Shown in pieces: positions 9,878-18,589 of a stretch of DNA of 64,000 bases. The notes beneath the pieces are model-generated. The model was not told where the DNA came from. It saw nothing but the letters and a program-made list of their open reading frames with translations, and made no database searches. How positions within the stretch are numbered: the first letter of the stretch is position 1; every line of letters starts with the position of its first letter. The translations under genes and the position numbers were made by a program. The stretch is from Lachancea thermotolerans CBS 6340 (Eukaryota; Ascomycota; Saccharomycetes; Saccharomycetales; Saccharomycetaceae), in the NCBI RefSeq assembly GCF_000142805.1, contig NC_013082.1, forward strand, positions 372,001-436,000, written 5' to 3'.

Positions 9878-10021
9878 GGAACCAGCCTAGCGCTCCGCCT
9901 AGTGCCGCGCCCGGGTTGGTGTTCGAATTTGTCAAAAGTTGTAGAAACCTGAGCAATAGGATAACACACGGTTTTGGTGATTTCCTGGCATTTGATACAG
10001 AACCCAGATCAACTAGAAGAA

Positions 10022-10666
10022 ATGGCTAGATACGGTGCTACCTCTACTAACCCAGCTAAGTCTGCTGCTGCCCGTGGTTCCTACTTGCGTGTTTCTTTCA
10101 AGAACACCAGGGAGACCGCCCAGGCCATTAACGGCTGGGGTTTGGAAAGAGCCCAGAAGTACTTGGACCAGGTCTTGGACCACCAGAGAGCCATTCCATT
10201 CAGAAGATTCAACTCTTCCATCGGTAGAACCGGTCAGGGTAAGGAGTTCGGCGTGACCAAGGCCAGATGGCCAGCTAAGTCCGTCAAGTTCGTCCAGGAC
10301 TTGTTGCAGAACGCCGCTGCCAACGCTGAGGTATGTGAAATTTGAAAACTCCAGGAGCGTACGCGCGTATGCGCGCACTCATGCACACGATTATTGAATA
10401 CTAACGTTTTCCATTAACAGGCTAAGGGTTTGGACTCCACCAAGTTGTTCGTCTCTCACATCCAGGTTAACAAGGCTCCAAAGCAGAGAAGAAGAACCTT
10501 CAGAGCTCACGGTAGAATCAACAAGTACGAGTCTAGTCCTTCCCACATCGAGTTGGTCTTGACCGAGAAGGAGGAAGCCGTTGAGAAGGCCGAGGAGAAG
10601 AAGGTTGTCAGATTGTCCTCCAGACAGAGAGGTAGATTGGCTGCTCAAAAGCGTATCACCGCTTAA
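10022..10666 (+). CDS. RPL17: Ribosomal protein uL22 (Rpl17), two exons
   Basis: The coding sequence is join(10022..10330, 10421..10666), 184 residues, the length of S. cerevisiae Rpl17. It starts [19 protein letters not shown] and contains [15 protein letters not shown] and [19 protein letters not shown], nearly identical to Rpl17A/B. uL22 lines the peptide exit tunnel of the 60S subunit. The intron splits the gene after Asn-Ala-Glu, the same place as in S. cerevisiae. Codon use is strongly biased (GGT, AAG, TTG, TCC), as in highly expressed yeast genes. It stands for both S. cerevisiae duplicates, YJL177W and YKL180W, which marks a pre-duplication genome. Confidence 0.98.
10331..10420 (+). 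other. RPL17 spliceosomal intron (90 nt)
   Basis: The 5' site is GTATGT at 10331, the branch point TACTAAC at 10399-10405 and the 3' site AACAG ending at 10420. Removing it joins GAG to GCT in phase 0 and restores the conserved protein. Without splicing the frame stops at 10343-10345. At 90 nt it is short for a ribosomal protein intron. Confidence 0.97.
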
Positions 10667-10772
10667 ACAAGATTACCGTGAAATTTTGAACTCCCATATC
10701 TTCTGTATAATCTAACGCGACTTTTTAAAGTATTACATTGCTCCCTCGGTTATTTATTACTTGCTACATGCG

Positions 10773-12677
10773 CTACATTCCGGCGCCGGCCGTTCGTACA
10801 CCCACGGTTCCCCCACTCATAGAGCCCGAGAAGCTCGCGACGTAGAAAATCATCACCATCACCAGGCCGTGTAGCCCTAGGCAGTAACACATAAACAACA
10901 TCCGGCTCGTCTTGTTAGCCAGCACAATCCCGGCGAAGCTCAGGAGCACTTTCTCCATGGGGGAAATGCTCTTTTTCTGGTATCTGCTCAATTCCTTTTG
11001 TTTGAAGTCTGCAAGCGGATGCAACGACTCGTCGTAGGATTTTGAATAACGTGAGTCGTCTTCAATTTGCAGGTTGCTCCCCGATCCATATGAGGACAAA
11101 AACCTGATGCGCTCGTACAGCTTCGCGTTGTCGTTCTTCAAGCTCTCGACCTCAGTCCTGAGGTTTCCTTGGTTTAGTGACGTCTGTCTCAGCTTCTTCT
11201 CCAACTCGGTAGTTTTCTGGCGAAGCCTGTCTCTCTGTTGAGTGACAATGGGCAAGATCCTAGCATTTCCGCTAGAAATGGGCATTTCTTCATCCTCTGG
11301 GATACCTACGATAGAGCTGGTAGGAGATAACTTGCCCCCTGGCCTTGCAGATGTTCCTACACGGTTCATCTGTCGCGTCGCGCCTGACATCATACTCGCC
11401 GTGTCTGTGATCATGCTCACGCTGTCAACCTTTTCGAGGTCGAGTTCCAACCGGGCGTTGAGTTTCTCCAGACCACTTATTTTATCATTTAGGCTTTTAA
11501 CCTCATGCTGTAAGCCTGCGCGCTCCTTTTCCATGCCGCTGAACTTAGCCCGCAATTCAGCAAGGTTTGACTGCAATTTTTTGTTGGCATTCAGTAGCGT
11601 TGAATCAACACCAGCGTTCTCGTCATCAGATGCGCCAAATTCGATCTTCTTCAATGCCGTCAGCTCCTTTTTAATAGAATCATAGTCGGCATAAACCTCA
11701 AGCTTACGCGTCTTTTTGTAGAGGTCGTCTTGCAAGGCGGCTAGTTGTTGTTCTAATTTTTCAATACGGCCTTCTCTGTCAGTAACATTGGATTTTAACA
11801 GGTTGCGTTCACGCTCTAAAGAAGCACTGAGCAAAGCATTTTCGGATTCCAGCTCGTTGATTTTTAGGCTCTTCGCCTTTGCCTCTGAGTCTTGCTCTTC
11901 CTGACTTGTGGCTTTTGCTAGAGAGCCGCTGAGCTCTTCGTTTCTTCTTTCTAAATCCATAATCCTAACTTGGCTGGATTGGACTTCTTGTAGCAACAAG
12001 TCGTGCTCAGCAGAGTATCGGCCGTGAATGTCATGGTCCTCATCCCCGTCGGCAGATTGAGATAACTTGCCTTCCAGAACTTTGTTTGTATCTCTGGCAA
12101 TCTCTAGTTGCTTGACTAGGTCTTTTTCGCGCTCTGACCAATTCCTCTCCTTCTCCTGCCACTTCGAGTTCAGCTCTTGCTCTTTGGCAGAAAGCCTTTT
12201 AGAAAGTGTTTTAGCAGAGTTCTGCTCGAGATCCAGTAGTCGAGCCCGAATCTTATCATAGTCGGCATGTTTGGATACCTTGTGCTCCAATTCGATAATC
12301 GTGTTCTTGAGCCCAGCAATTTCCTCCTCGCTGTGGGACTGCTGGCTGGAAGCTTCAAGAAGGGGCTGTGGATCCGGAGTTTCAGATAGCTTGGCATAGA
12401 GATTTAGGAGTACTTCTTCTGAGAATTTTGACCGAGAAGTGAGACTGTCAACTTCCTGCTGGTATTGCTTAATAACTTTATTCACTTGGGCAAGCTTTTG
12501 TTCTTCATTGAGCCTTTTGAATTGCTTGGTCTCGCTAGCTAGGGTTTTCCGAGAATTTAAGGACTTTGTTTCAAGCTCTTTCATCGTCAACACGCTCTCA
12601 TCCAGTTGACGTTGGAGCTCAGGCAAATTGGCCTTCGACCATAGCTCAACGGCGTGCTTAAACACTGAGTCGCTCAT
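10773..12677 (-). CDS. COY1: Coy1, Golgi CASP-family golgin
   Basis: The protein has 634 residues, slightly shorter than S. cerevisiae Coy1 (679). Most of it is long coiled coil (about 15-560) rich in Lys, Glu and Leu. The C-terminus carries the CASP signature, with an SYGSGSNLQIEDDSRYSK-like segment and ISPMEKVLLSFAGIVLANK, then one transmembrane anchor at about 592-616 and a short Gly-rich lumenal end. Coy1 is a tail-anchored golgin that binds the COG complex and SNAREs in intra-Golgi retrograde traffic. It is the YKL179C counterpart, here next to SWI3 (YJL176C) and convergent with RPL17. Confidence 0.9.
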   Translation of the reverse strand: MSDSVFKHAVELWSKANLPELQRQLDESVLTMKELETKSLNSRKTLASETKQFKRLNEEQKLAQVNKVIKQYQQEVDSLTSRSKFSEEVLLNLYAKLSETPDPQPLLEASSQQSHSEEEIAGLKNTIIELEHKVSKHADYDKIRARLLDLEQNSAKTLSKRLSAKEQELNSKWQEKERNWSEREKDLVKQLEIARDTNKVLEGKLSQSADGDEDHDIHGRYSAEHDLLLQEVQSSQVRIMDLERRNEELSGSLAKATSQEEQDSEAKAKSLKINELESENALLSASLERERNLLKSNVTDREGRIEKLEQQLAALQDDLYKKTRKLEVYADYDSIKKELTALKKIEFGASDDENAGVDSTLLNANKKLQSNLAELRAKFSGMEKERAGLQHEVKSLNDKISGLEKLNARLELDLEKVDSVSMITDTASMMSGATRQMNRVGTSARPGGKLSPTSSIVGIPEDEEMPISSGNARILPIVTQQRDRLRQKTTELEKKLRQTSLNQGNLRTEVESLKNDNAKLYERIRFLSSYGSGSNLQIEDDSRYSKSYDESLHPLADFKQKELSRYQKKSISPMEKVLLSFAGIVLANKTSRMLFMCYCLGLHGLVMVMIFYVASFSGSMSGGTVGVRTAGAGM

Positions 12678-12962
12678 GGCCCCACTTATGGCTTGGAAGC
12701 GTATAAGTTTAGGCTTAGCATATGTTGTTTTTTTCTTGATGTATTGCAGAATAACAAAAATAACTATTAATGATACAGAACTAGTTTATAAACACCCCAG
12801 ATGCCAGTTGATACATGTACTTGGTAGTTACAGGAGGCTCCTGGGATCTAATATTGGTGAGCTTGGAGAGAGCCTGCGTTTTCGGCGTTTGAAGTGAATG
12901 AAAAATGCGAGAAATATTAGTTCGGAAATCGTGACATCAGAAGCCGTATGGTTAGTGCCGTT

Positions 12963-15518
12963 CTACCCAGACCAATACCTATAAGATTGAGGAGCATCTA
13001 CTGATACAGGCTTGACGAATGGCTCGTTCAGATCGCTTGTAGAACTGAAGGCTTGTTCTTGAGAAGAACCATTTACAGCAGATTTCGAGGACGATTGGCT
13101 CTTCCCTATACTAATTCTAGCAGGATGGGCCTGCATTTCTTTGATTGCGTTAAGGTGAGCTTGAAGCTTTTCTTTGTCATCATGATCATCGAGACATTGT
13201 TGGATTTTGGCAGTTAACGTCTGGGAATGTTTGGCTAATGAAAGGCGCTGGATGAACACGTCCTCCTGCTGCTTCTGTAGCGCTTTCTTCTCCATTTCCA
13301 GGGATTTTTCCATAGTTCCCAGTAATTTTAGTTTCAAGTTTATCTTTTTCATTTGCGTTTGAACCATGTCGTGGGCCAGTGCAGTCATCTGCCTTTCCTC
13401 ATTTGTGGCAAAAACATGGGATCTCAAACCAATGGAAGCCAGCGCGATCTCGCTGCCTTCTTTAACGTAGTTGTCGCCTTCTGCGCTCAAAGTTTCTCTT
13501 TCCTGCTTCACAGAATCTATAGCTCGGCTAGTCATCTTTTTCACCGTTTTGGGGTCAACAAGACCCGCAAGAAATGCTATTGTAGACATCACAGGATTGT
13601 CTGCCTTGGAAAAGGGCAGGTGAGGGGCGTACTTGAGAGGGCCCAGCTCCTCGCCAGATTGTGACTGCAGGTAAGCGTCTTCGATCGGCAGTTGGAGGAA
13701 CCTCAAGATGCATTGTTCTGGGGTTTTGTTCCCAACATACTGTGCTACGCGTAGCCAGTCAGTCTGGAATTTTTGGATTCCTTCCAGCAGTTTTTTAACA
13801 CTTTCTTCATCCCAGTCTCTGTCTACCATTTCAAGCACGTTGGGGCGCTGAAGCTTAGGCTTGACTGGGGTTTCATCCCCATCCTCTAAAGATCTCTTCT
13901 TATCACTGGAATCTCCAGGTGATGGAGAAACAGCCGCGAGTGCGCTTTTAGTGGAAGAAGCAGGAGGGTCGATCTGATGCATGAGTTTTTTCAGTCGTGA
14001 TAGATCCGGAATCTGAATAGCAGGCTTGTAGCTTTCGAAGGGGAACAAACCGCGCGGGGCATCGTGCTTAGTCGCGTATTCGCCAGTGAAGGGTGGTTCC
14101 ACTTGTTTGGGTTTGGCCTTGGCATCAACTTGGTAATTAATTAATCCCCACTTGGTGAGGAACTTATGGAGTCTAAGGATGGCGCCAGCGTCACCGCATA
14201 AATTCCGTCTTGCGGCGGTTGCCGTGAAATACTCGTTAGGGTTCAGGCGGTAAGAGTTGACCATGAAGTTACGGTACTTGACGTAAACTTGCGGTGTTTT
14301 CGAAGGAATGCGGTTTGTGAAGAACTCCGGCAAAGACTGTTTCTCAATGGAGTGGATTTTCTGCAGATGGAACCAGCGCGCATATGAGGGGATGACTATT
14401 TCATGGGATTGGGGGACGACTAGGCGCGATGGAGCTTCAGGACCCATTTCTTGTAGTTGAGCTGCTGTGCCATTGTTCTGAGGCAGAGGGGAGCTCTCCG
14501 CGTGGAGTTGTTGCTCGTGCTGCAGGGATGTCTCCTCTTTGATTGCGTTCTCCTGTTTAACTGGCTGCTCTGTTTGGACAGGTTGTGCTGCTTGGGCAAG
14601 CTGTTCTGCTTGGATAGGTTGCTTTGCTGGGACAGGTTGTTCTGCTTGTACAGGCTGTTGCATTTGCACAGGATGATCCATTTCAACAGGTTGGTCCATT
14701 TCAACAGGTTGGTCCATTTCAACAGGCTGCTTCATTTTAACAGGCTGCTCCAATTGCACAGGCTGCTCCGATTGTACACGCTGCTCCACTTGTACACGCT
14801 GCTCCGCTTGCAAAGGCTCCGCTTGCACAGGATTCTCCGCTGGAAAAGACTGCTCTGTTTGCGGAACCTGGTCCTGTGTCTGGTGCGTTGTTTGTAGCGC
14901 AATGTCTGGCGCGCCAGACAGTCCAAATTTTTCTGCTCCGTTACCCAACTTAAGCTCTTCGCCGTGCCCGAGTTGTTCTATGCTTTCATTGCCTCGGACG
15001 CTGGCTGACGCCTCATTGCTTTCGGCCTGTGCACTGCTCGCTGGTAGCGCGGCGGTTTCTTGTTGCACGTCGGAGCCCTGCTGCTTTTCGATATCCTGCT
15101 GCTCGGGAAGACCAAGCTGCTCGCTGACGTCGGGCACTAAGCTTGGCTCCTGCTGTTTGCCAGCCTCCGCGTGGTCCGAGGCCTCGACGGGCCCGCCCAT
15201 GTCCGATTGCTCCACTGGCGCCGCCGACTCTTCTAGTTCCTGGTGGGGCTCGTGCGCGGCAGTCTCGCGCGACTCTGCCTCGAGGCCACGCGACTGCGAC
15301 AACACATCTGCGGCTGTGGGCGACATCAAGACTGCCTCTGGATTTTCCTCGGCGCCCTTGTCTGCAGTTCCCGTGATATCGTCGCCCTGCGGACCTTGTT
15401 GGGTCGCGTCCTCGTCCGCGTCACCAAAGAGCGCCGCATCGTGCGCGTCGCCCGATTCGGTCGCGCTCTCGTGCTGCAGACTGTGCGCGTAAGGTGAGTT
15501 TGTCTGTTCCACGCTCAT
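12963..15518 (-). CDS. SWI3: Swi3, SWI/SNF chromatin-remodelling subunit
   Basis: The protein has 851 residues (825 in S. cerevisiae). An acidic, Gln-rich N-terminus (1-228) is followed by about 15 hexapeptide repeats (about 229-320). A SWIRM domain (about 372-465) starts EIVIPSYARWF and ends LINYQVD. A SANT domain follows (about 564-616, RDWDEESVKKLLEGIQKF), and then a C-terminal coiled coil (about 720-790) used for dimerisation. Swi3 is a scaffold of the nucleosome-remodelling SWI/SNF complex. The C-terminal half is well conserved, while the N-terminal half is low-complexity and evolves quickly. The gene is divergent from KRE9, as YJL176C is from YJL174W. Confidence 0.95.
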   Translation of the reverse strand: MSVEQTNSPYAHSLQHESATESGDAHDAALFGDADEDATQQGPQGDDITGTADKGAEENPEAVLMSPTAADVLSQSRGLEAESRETAAHEPHQELEESAAPVEQSDMGGPVEASDHAEAGKQQEPSLVPDVSEQLGLPEQQDIEKQQGSDVQQETAALPASSAQAESNEASASVRGNESIEQLGHGEELKLGNGAEKFGLSGAPDIALQTTHQTQDQVPQTEQSFPAENPVQAEPLQAEQRVQVEQRVQSEQPVQLEQPVKMKQPVEMDQPVEMDQPVEMDHPVQMQQPVQAEQPVPAKQPIQAEQLAQAAQPVQTEQPVKQENAIKEETSLQHEQQLHAESSPLPQNNGTAAQLQEMGPEAPSRLVVPQSHEIVIPSYARWFHLQKIHSIEKQSLPEFFTNRIPSKTPQVYVKYRNFMVNSYRLNPNEYFTATAARRNLCGDAGAILRLHKFLTKWGLINYQVDAKAKPKQVEPPFTGEYATKHDAPRGLFPFESYKPAIQIPDLSRLKKLMHQIDPPASSTKSALAAVSPSPGDSSDKKRSLEDGDETPVKPKLQRPNVLEMVDRDWDEESVKKLLEGIQKFQTDWLRVAQYVGNKTPEQCILRFLQLPIEDAYLQSQSGEELGPLKYAPHLPFSKADNPVMSTIAFLAGLVDPKTVKKMTSRAIDSVKQERETLSAEGDNYVKEGSEIALASIGLRSHVFATNEERQMTALAHDMVQTQMKKINLKLKLLGTMEKSLEMEKKALQKQQEDVFIQRLSLAKHSQTLTAKIQQCLDDHDDKEKLQAHLNAIKEMQAHPARISIGKSQSSSKSAVNGSSQEQAFSSTSDLNEPFVKPVSVDAPQSYRYWSG
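14558..14832 (-). repeat. 18-bp minisatellite coding for hexapeptides in SWI3
   Basis: About 15 consecutive 18-nt units encode variants of V-x-x-x-Q-P, for example QSEQPV, QLEQPV, KMKQPV, three near-identical EMDQPV/EMDHPV units, QMQQPV and QAEQPV. The most similar units lie at 14685-14740. Because units are a multiple of three, length changes keep the frame. The repetition also keeps other frames open on both strands. Confidence 0.93.
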
Positions 15519-15637
15519 TGATCGCTAGGACGCGCTGTAGCACCTGATTCGAAGCGGATTTTGGATGAATTGGTGGTTGGAATGGGTTTGTTGTGTGAGA
15601 TTGATACTGAAAAAGTGGGCCATCTCACCAAACGTGT

Positions 15638-15654
15638 TCGTATAACGTGATATA
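15638..15654. promoter_or_regulatory. 17-mer shared with the KRE9 promoter (copy 1)
   Basis: TCGTATAACGTGATATA lies 120-136 bp before the SWI3 ATG. It differs by one base from the copy before KRE9. It begins with TCGTATA, the core of the sterol-response element bound by Upc2/Ecm22, and runs into a TATA-like tract. Function is inferred only. Confidence 0.35.
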
Positions 15655-16777
15655 TACATCCAACGCCGGAGTGTTGAGCAGTGCGCGAGCCAAACCGGGG
15701 CCCAGCCCTGCCTCACTGACGTACCAGGCTTGCACTGTGAGCCGGGCGTTTCCCCCGCATGCGCGCGCCTCGAGCCGTCCTACGCTGAGGGCCTCTCGAT
15801 GCTTTCCACTGCGTACTTTTCTCGTTTACTTTGTCTACTGCGGAGCTCTACAGCCCATATATAGTCCGAACGGCTGGCGCTGGAAGAAAGCCGCAGTAGC
15901 GCGGCTCGCCGCGCGGCTCGTCGCGGGGGTGTAAAAGCTGTGTGTATCCGTTCGTGATTAATGACACCAACATAGTCAGCTACCCGTCAGCCTTCTCTAC
16001 AGAGGGCCCGCGAGTCGCGGTAACGTTGCTGTCAGTTCTGTGAAACGCGCGGCGCGTCTACACAGCCGTTGCTGTTCTCGATCTTGGCCTAAACTCCGGG
16101 ATCAGCAAGCGACTCGCGGCCATGCACGAGAATGCGGCAGGTGGCGTGCAATCTACACGATTCGTGATTCTCGCCCGTTGTGTCTGCGGTACGGCGCGTT
16201 TCTCGAAGCCGTCGCCATGTCCGCTTCCTGCTTCTCGTCGCAACAGCGTGGTATTGACGTATATTACGCTATACTGACCATCGTAATTTTTCATATTGAC
16301 ATGGCGATGAAAAGTGGAAAGAGAAAGAGGGAAGCGTGGGCGCAGCGGGGCACTACGGGGAATTCCGGGGAACTGAAGGCCTGGGTGCGGGAAACGCGCT
16401 GTGTGTGGCTCACTGTGGATGGCTCTTCGGTGAATGCGTGTACTTGGCGCTGCGTGTCTGTCACGTGACTGGCCTGTGAGCAAAGGTGCTTAGCTCCCGG
16501 CGGGCCTGTAGTATGGGGCATCCGCTTGTTGGCGCTGCTATATACCGGCCGACTAGGACAGCTGGCGGTACTCACGGCCCGTAGATTCTAGCCTGAACCG
16601 ATCGGTATATTGGATCGTGCTGAGCGATCAATGCGAGAGCTGCTCACGCGTCCGGAAACAAGTTTAAGGGCAACGTAAGCCTGCTGTGGCTCCCGAGCCT
16701 TCAACTGCAACTCTCTTCGCGATCTCCCATGGATGCGCGGCGCACGCGCCCCAGCTTTCCCGCGTTTTCCGTATGCC

Positions 16778-16794
16778 TCGTATAATGTGATATA
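16778..16794. promoter_or_regulatory. 17-mer shared with the SWI3 promoter (copy 2)
   Basis: TCGTATAATGTGATATA lies 97-113 bp before the KRE9 ATG. It is on the same strand as the SWI3 copy, so its direction relative to the gene is opposite. It may be a TATA region or a transcription-factor site with a TCGTATA core. Confidence 0.35.
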
Positions 16795-16890
16795 GATCGT
16801 GGATGGCAGGACCACATCGAGGCTGAATGTCAAATTTAGATTCAAGCATTCTCCTCATGTCAACAAGCTTTGAAGGGCAATCAAGACAAC

Positions 16891-17817
16891 ATGTACAGCT
16901 CCGTGAGGACACGTTTGGCTTTGTTGTGGACGCTCGTCGTCTCTTTGACGCTAGTGGCTGCGGATGTCGCTATTGTGTCGCCTGGGCAGGGCGACAAGTT
17001 CACTGCTAGCGGCAGCTCGGTTTCCATCACCGTGCAGTGGAATGAGGATGACGTTACGCCTCTCCTGAAGAACGTCCTGAACTACAATATCTTGTTGTGC
17101 TACGGTACCAATGATAAGTTCACATGTCCCGAGACAACAACGAATACAGTTAAGCCTTCTGACTTGGCAAGTGGCACTGAAGGCTCCTACTCATATGCCG
17201 CGAAGTTCGACGCGTCGGCAGTGGGCAACGGCCAGTACTTCATCCAGGTTTTTGCTCAGTTTTCAAAAGACGCTAAGCAATACACCATCCATTACACCCC
17301 ACGTTTCACATTGAGTTCCATGAGCGGCACCCTCACTCCATCCGTGACCACCACTTCGCAGCCTGCTACCCAAGTCATGTACGCTACGGGTACAACGACC
17401 ACTACTGACGACGGCTTCGACGTCTCCAGTCTCTCCACGGTTCCATACACCCAGCAGACCTATCGCACGCGGTTCGCTCCTATGCAAATGCAGCCCGGGT
17501 CCACCATCACCGCGACTACCTGGACCAGGAGATTCCCCACTAGCGCTGTTACATACTACTCCACGCTCCGTAACTGGAAGTCGCTAGAGCAGCTCAGTAC
17601 CATCACTCCCGGCTGGTCCTACACCATCTCAAGTGACTTCAACTACGCGACGCCCATGCCCTTCCCCTCGCAGAACGGGGGCTGGTACAACCCCAAGTCG
17701 AGGCAGAGCCTCAGCACGCGTATCCGCAACCTGAAGTATGCCACACAGGGCGTCACTACCTCGGCTTCCGCGGACTCCTCAGGCTCCGGCTCTGCGTCCA
17801 CGCTCACCTCTTCTTAA
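16891..17817 (+). CDS. KRE9: Kre9/Knh1 family, cell-wall beta-1,6-glucan assembly
   Basis: The first ATG of the frame, at 16891, gives 308 residues (276 in S. cerevisiae Kre9). A clear signal peptide (about 1-24, ending SLTLVAA) leads into the mature start DVAIVSPGQGDKFTASGSSVSITVQW, an Ig-like Kre9/Knh1 N-terminal domain with paired Cys. The centre is Thr/Ser-rich and probably O-mannosylated. The Kre9-specific C-terminal domain contains RFAPMQMQPGS, WTRRFPTSAVTYYSTL and PMPFPSQNGGWYNP. The protein is secreted and needed for cell-surface beta-1,6-glucan. The Ser-rich tail is longer than in S. cerevisiae. The stop lies only 52 bp from that of RFA3, as for YJL174W and YJL173C. Confidence 0.94.
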   Translation: MYSSVRTRLALLWTLVVSLTLVAADVAIVSPGQGDKFTASGSSVSITVQWNEDDVTPLLKNVLNYNILLCYGTNDKFTCPETTTNTVKPSDLASGTEGSYSYAAKFDASAVGNGQYFIQVFAQFSKDAKQYTIHYTPRFTLSSMSGTLTPSVTTTSQPATQVMYATGTTTTTDDGFDVSSLSTVPYTQQTYRTRFAPMQMQPGSTITATTWTRRFPTSAVTYYSTLRNWKSLEQLSTITPGWSYTISSDFNYATPMPFPSQNGGWYNPKSRQSLSTRIRNLKYATQGVTTSASADSSGSGSASTLTSS

Positions 17818-17869
17818 TCGCATATTCCCGTACGTAGCCCGTATACATCACAAGACATACCGTTACATT

Positions 17870-18220
17870 TTACATGATCTCCGTGAACTTGCTGCTCAGC
17901 TGCTGCAGGGCGACCACGCCTGCCACGCTGATGCTCTCCCCGGGAGGGAAGACGCACTTGACGGAGTCCAGCACCAGGAACCCGGCGTCGCCAAAGTCGT
18001 TGGCCCTGCACACCAGCTCGTACCACGCCTGCAGCTCGTAGTTCACGTTGCTCGACGTCTGCACGTTCGTCAGGCTGATCATTTCGCCGCCTGTAGTCGG
18101 GCTCGCCACTATGATCTGTGTGGGCTGCGGCTGCGCCGTCACCTGGCCGATAATACGGAAAACGGGGCTAGAAAGTTGTCCAATTTGCTGTGGATCAACG
18201 CGTGGAGTTGAAGTAGCCAT
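17870..18220 (-). CDS. RFA3: Rfa3, replication protein A small subunit
   Basis: The protein has 116 residues (122 in S. cerevisiae), a single OB fold. It begins MATSTPRVDPQQIG and contains FRIIGQVTAQ, NYELQAWYELVCRAND and VLDSVKCVFPPGE, the family order. RPA binds single-stranded DNA in replication, repair and recombination, and Rfa3 forms the trimer core with Rfa1 and Rfa2. An MCB element precedes the gene. Position between KRE9 and CPS1 is conserved. Confidence 0.93.
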   Translation of the reverse strand: MATSTPRVDPQQIGQLSSPVFRIIGQVTAQPQPTQIIVASPTTGGEMISLTNVQTSSNVNYELQAWYELVCRANDFGDAGFLVLDSVKCVFPPGESISVAGVVALQQLSSKFTEIM

Positions 18221-18589
18221 TTAGAATCGAGTTTAACGTGTATTGGTAATTCCAACTGCTGGGGGACCGCCCGCGAGATGATGGCCTTAGCAGAATATTT
18301 GATGGAATTATCTACGCGTCGCGTTTGCACACATTGTACGGTCACTGTGTACGTCTTTGTCGTTTGAGACGGTTTATGTCACATCACACGCTCGGTCAAG
18401 CTTTCCTTATCGGGTAATTCTCTACTATATCCTTTTAGGGCATATCCTTTCCTAATTGGGGAAGGATTATCGTCAAGGGTCGGGGGTAACATCTAGTCGC
18501 CTAAGATGAGATAAAAGCCATCGAGCCATGCACAAGTCCGGGATGTCTATCTCTTCCATTCTGGCCAGCAAATCCTTTGAAAACAAATA
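18221..18589. other. divergent promoter region RFA3 / CPS1
   Basis: This 369-bp gap holds the MCB site on the RFA3 side. No gene was seen in it. Confidence 0.6.
18314..18319. promoter_or_regulatory. MCB element (ACGCGT) before RFA3
   Basis: The palindrome ACGCGT lies about 95 bp before the RFA3 ATG. MCB sites bind MBF (Mbp1-Swi6) and drive G1/S expression of DNA-synthesis genes, including RPA subunits in S. cerevisiae. A single copy is weak evidence alone, but gene and distance agree. Confidence 0.55.

Larger units (their letters stand above)
8820..10021. other. divergent promoter region ATG27 / RPL17
   Basis: This gap is about 1.2 kb and unusually long. It holds a GTCACGTG E-box (9247-9254, Cbf1-type), a Rap1-like site (9581-9594) and a GC-rich block at about 9705-9920 with a 12-bp tandem repeat. 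Several frames of 60-137 codons are open on both strands, but none resembles a protein I know. Their openness follows from base composition and the repeat. Confidence 0.6.
15519..16890. other. divergent promoter region SWI3 / KRE9
   Basis: This GC-rich gap is 1.37 kb. It has a TCACGTGA palindrome (16461-16468, Cbf1/bHLH type), an ACGCGT hexamer near 16645, and a nearly identical 17-mer near each gene. Frames of up to 142 codons are open on both strands but show no recognisable protein features and are probably due to composition. Confidence 0.55.

Noticed and set aside
9556-9969. Two long overlapping frames on opposite strands before RPL17 (about 130 codons each)
   Set aside because: They follow a GC-rich repeat, overlap each other fully, and show no family features; this is the RPL17 promoter region.
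14457-14897. Leu/Arg-rich frame of 146 codons antisense to SWI3, and other shifted frames
   Set aside because: Artefact of the 18-bp SWI3 repeat, which keeps several frames open.
16040-16483. Frames of about 140 codons on both strands between SWI3 and KRE9
   Set aside because: Mutually overlapping, compositionally driven, no homologue recognised.
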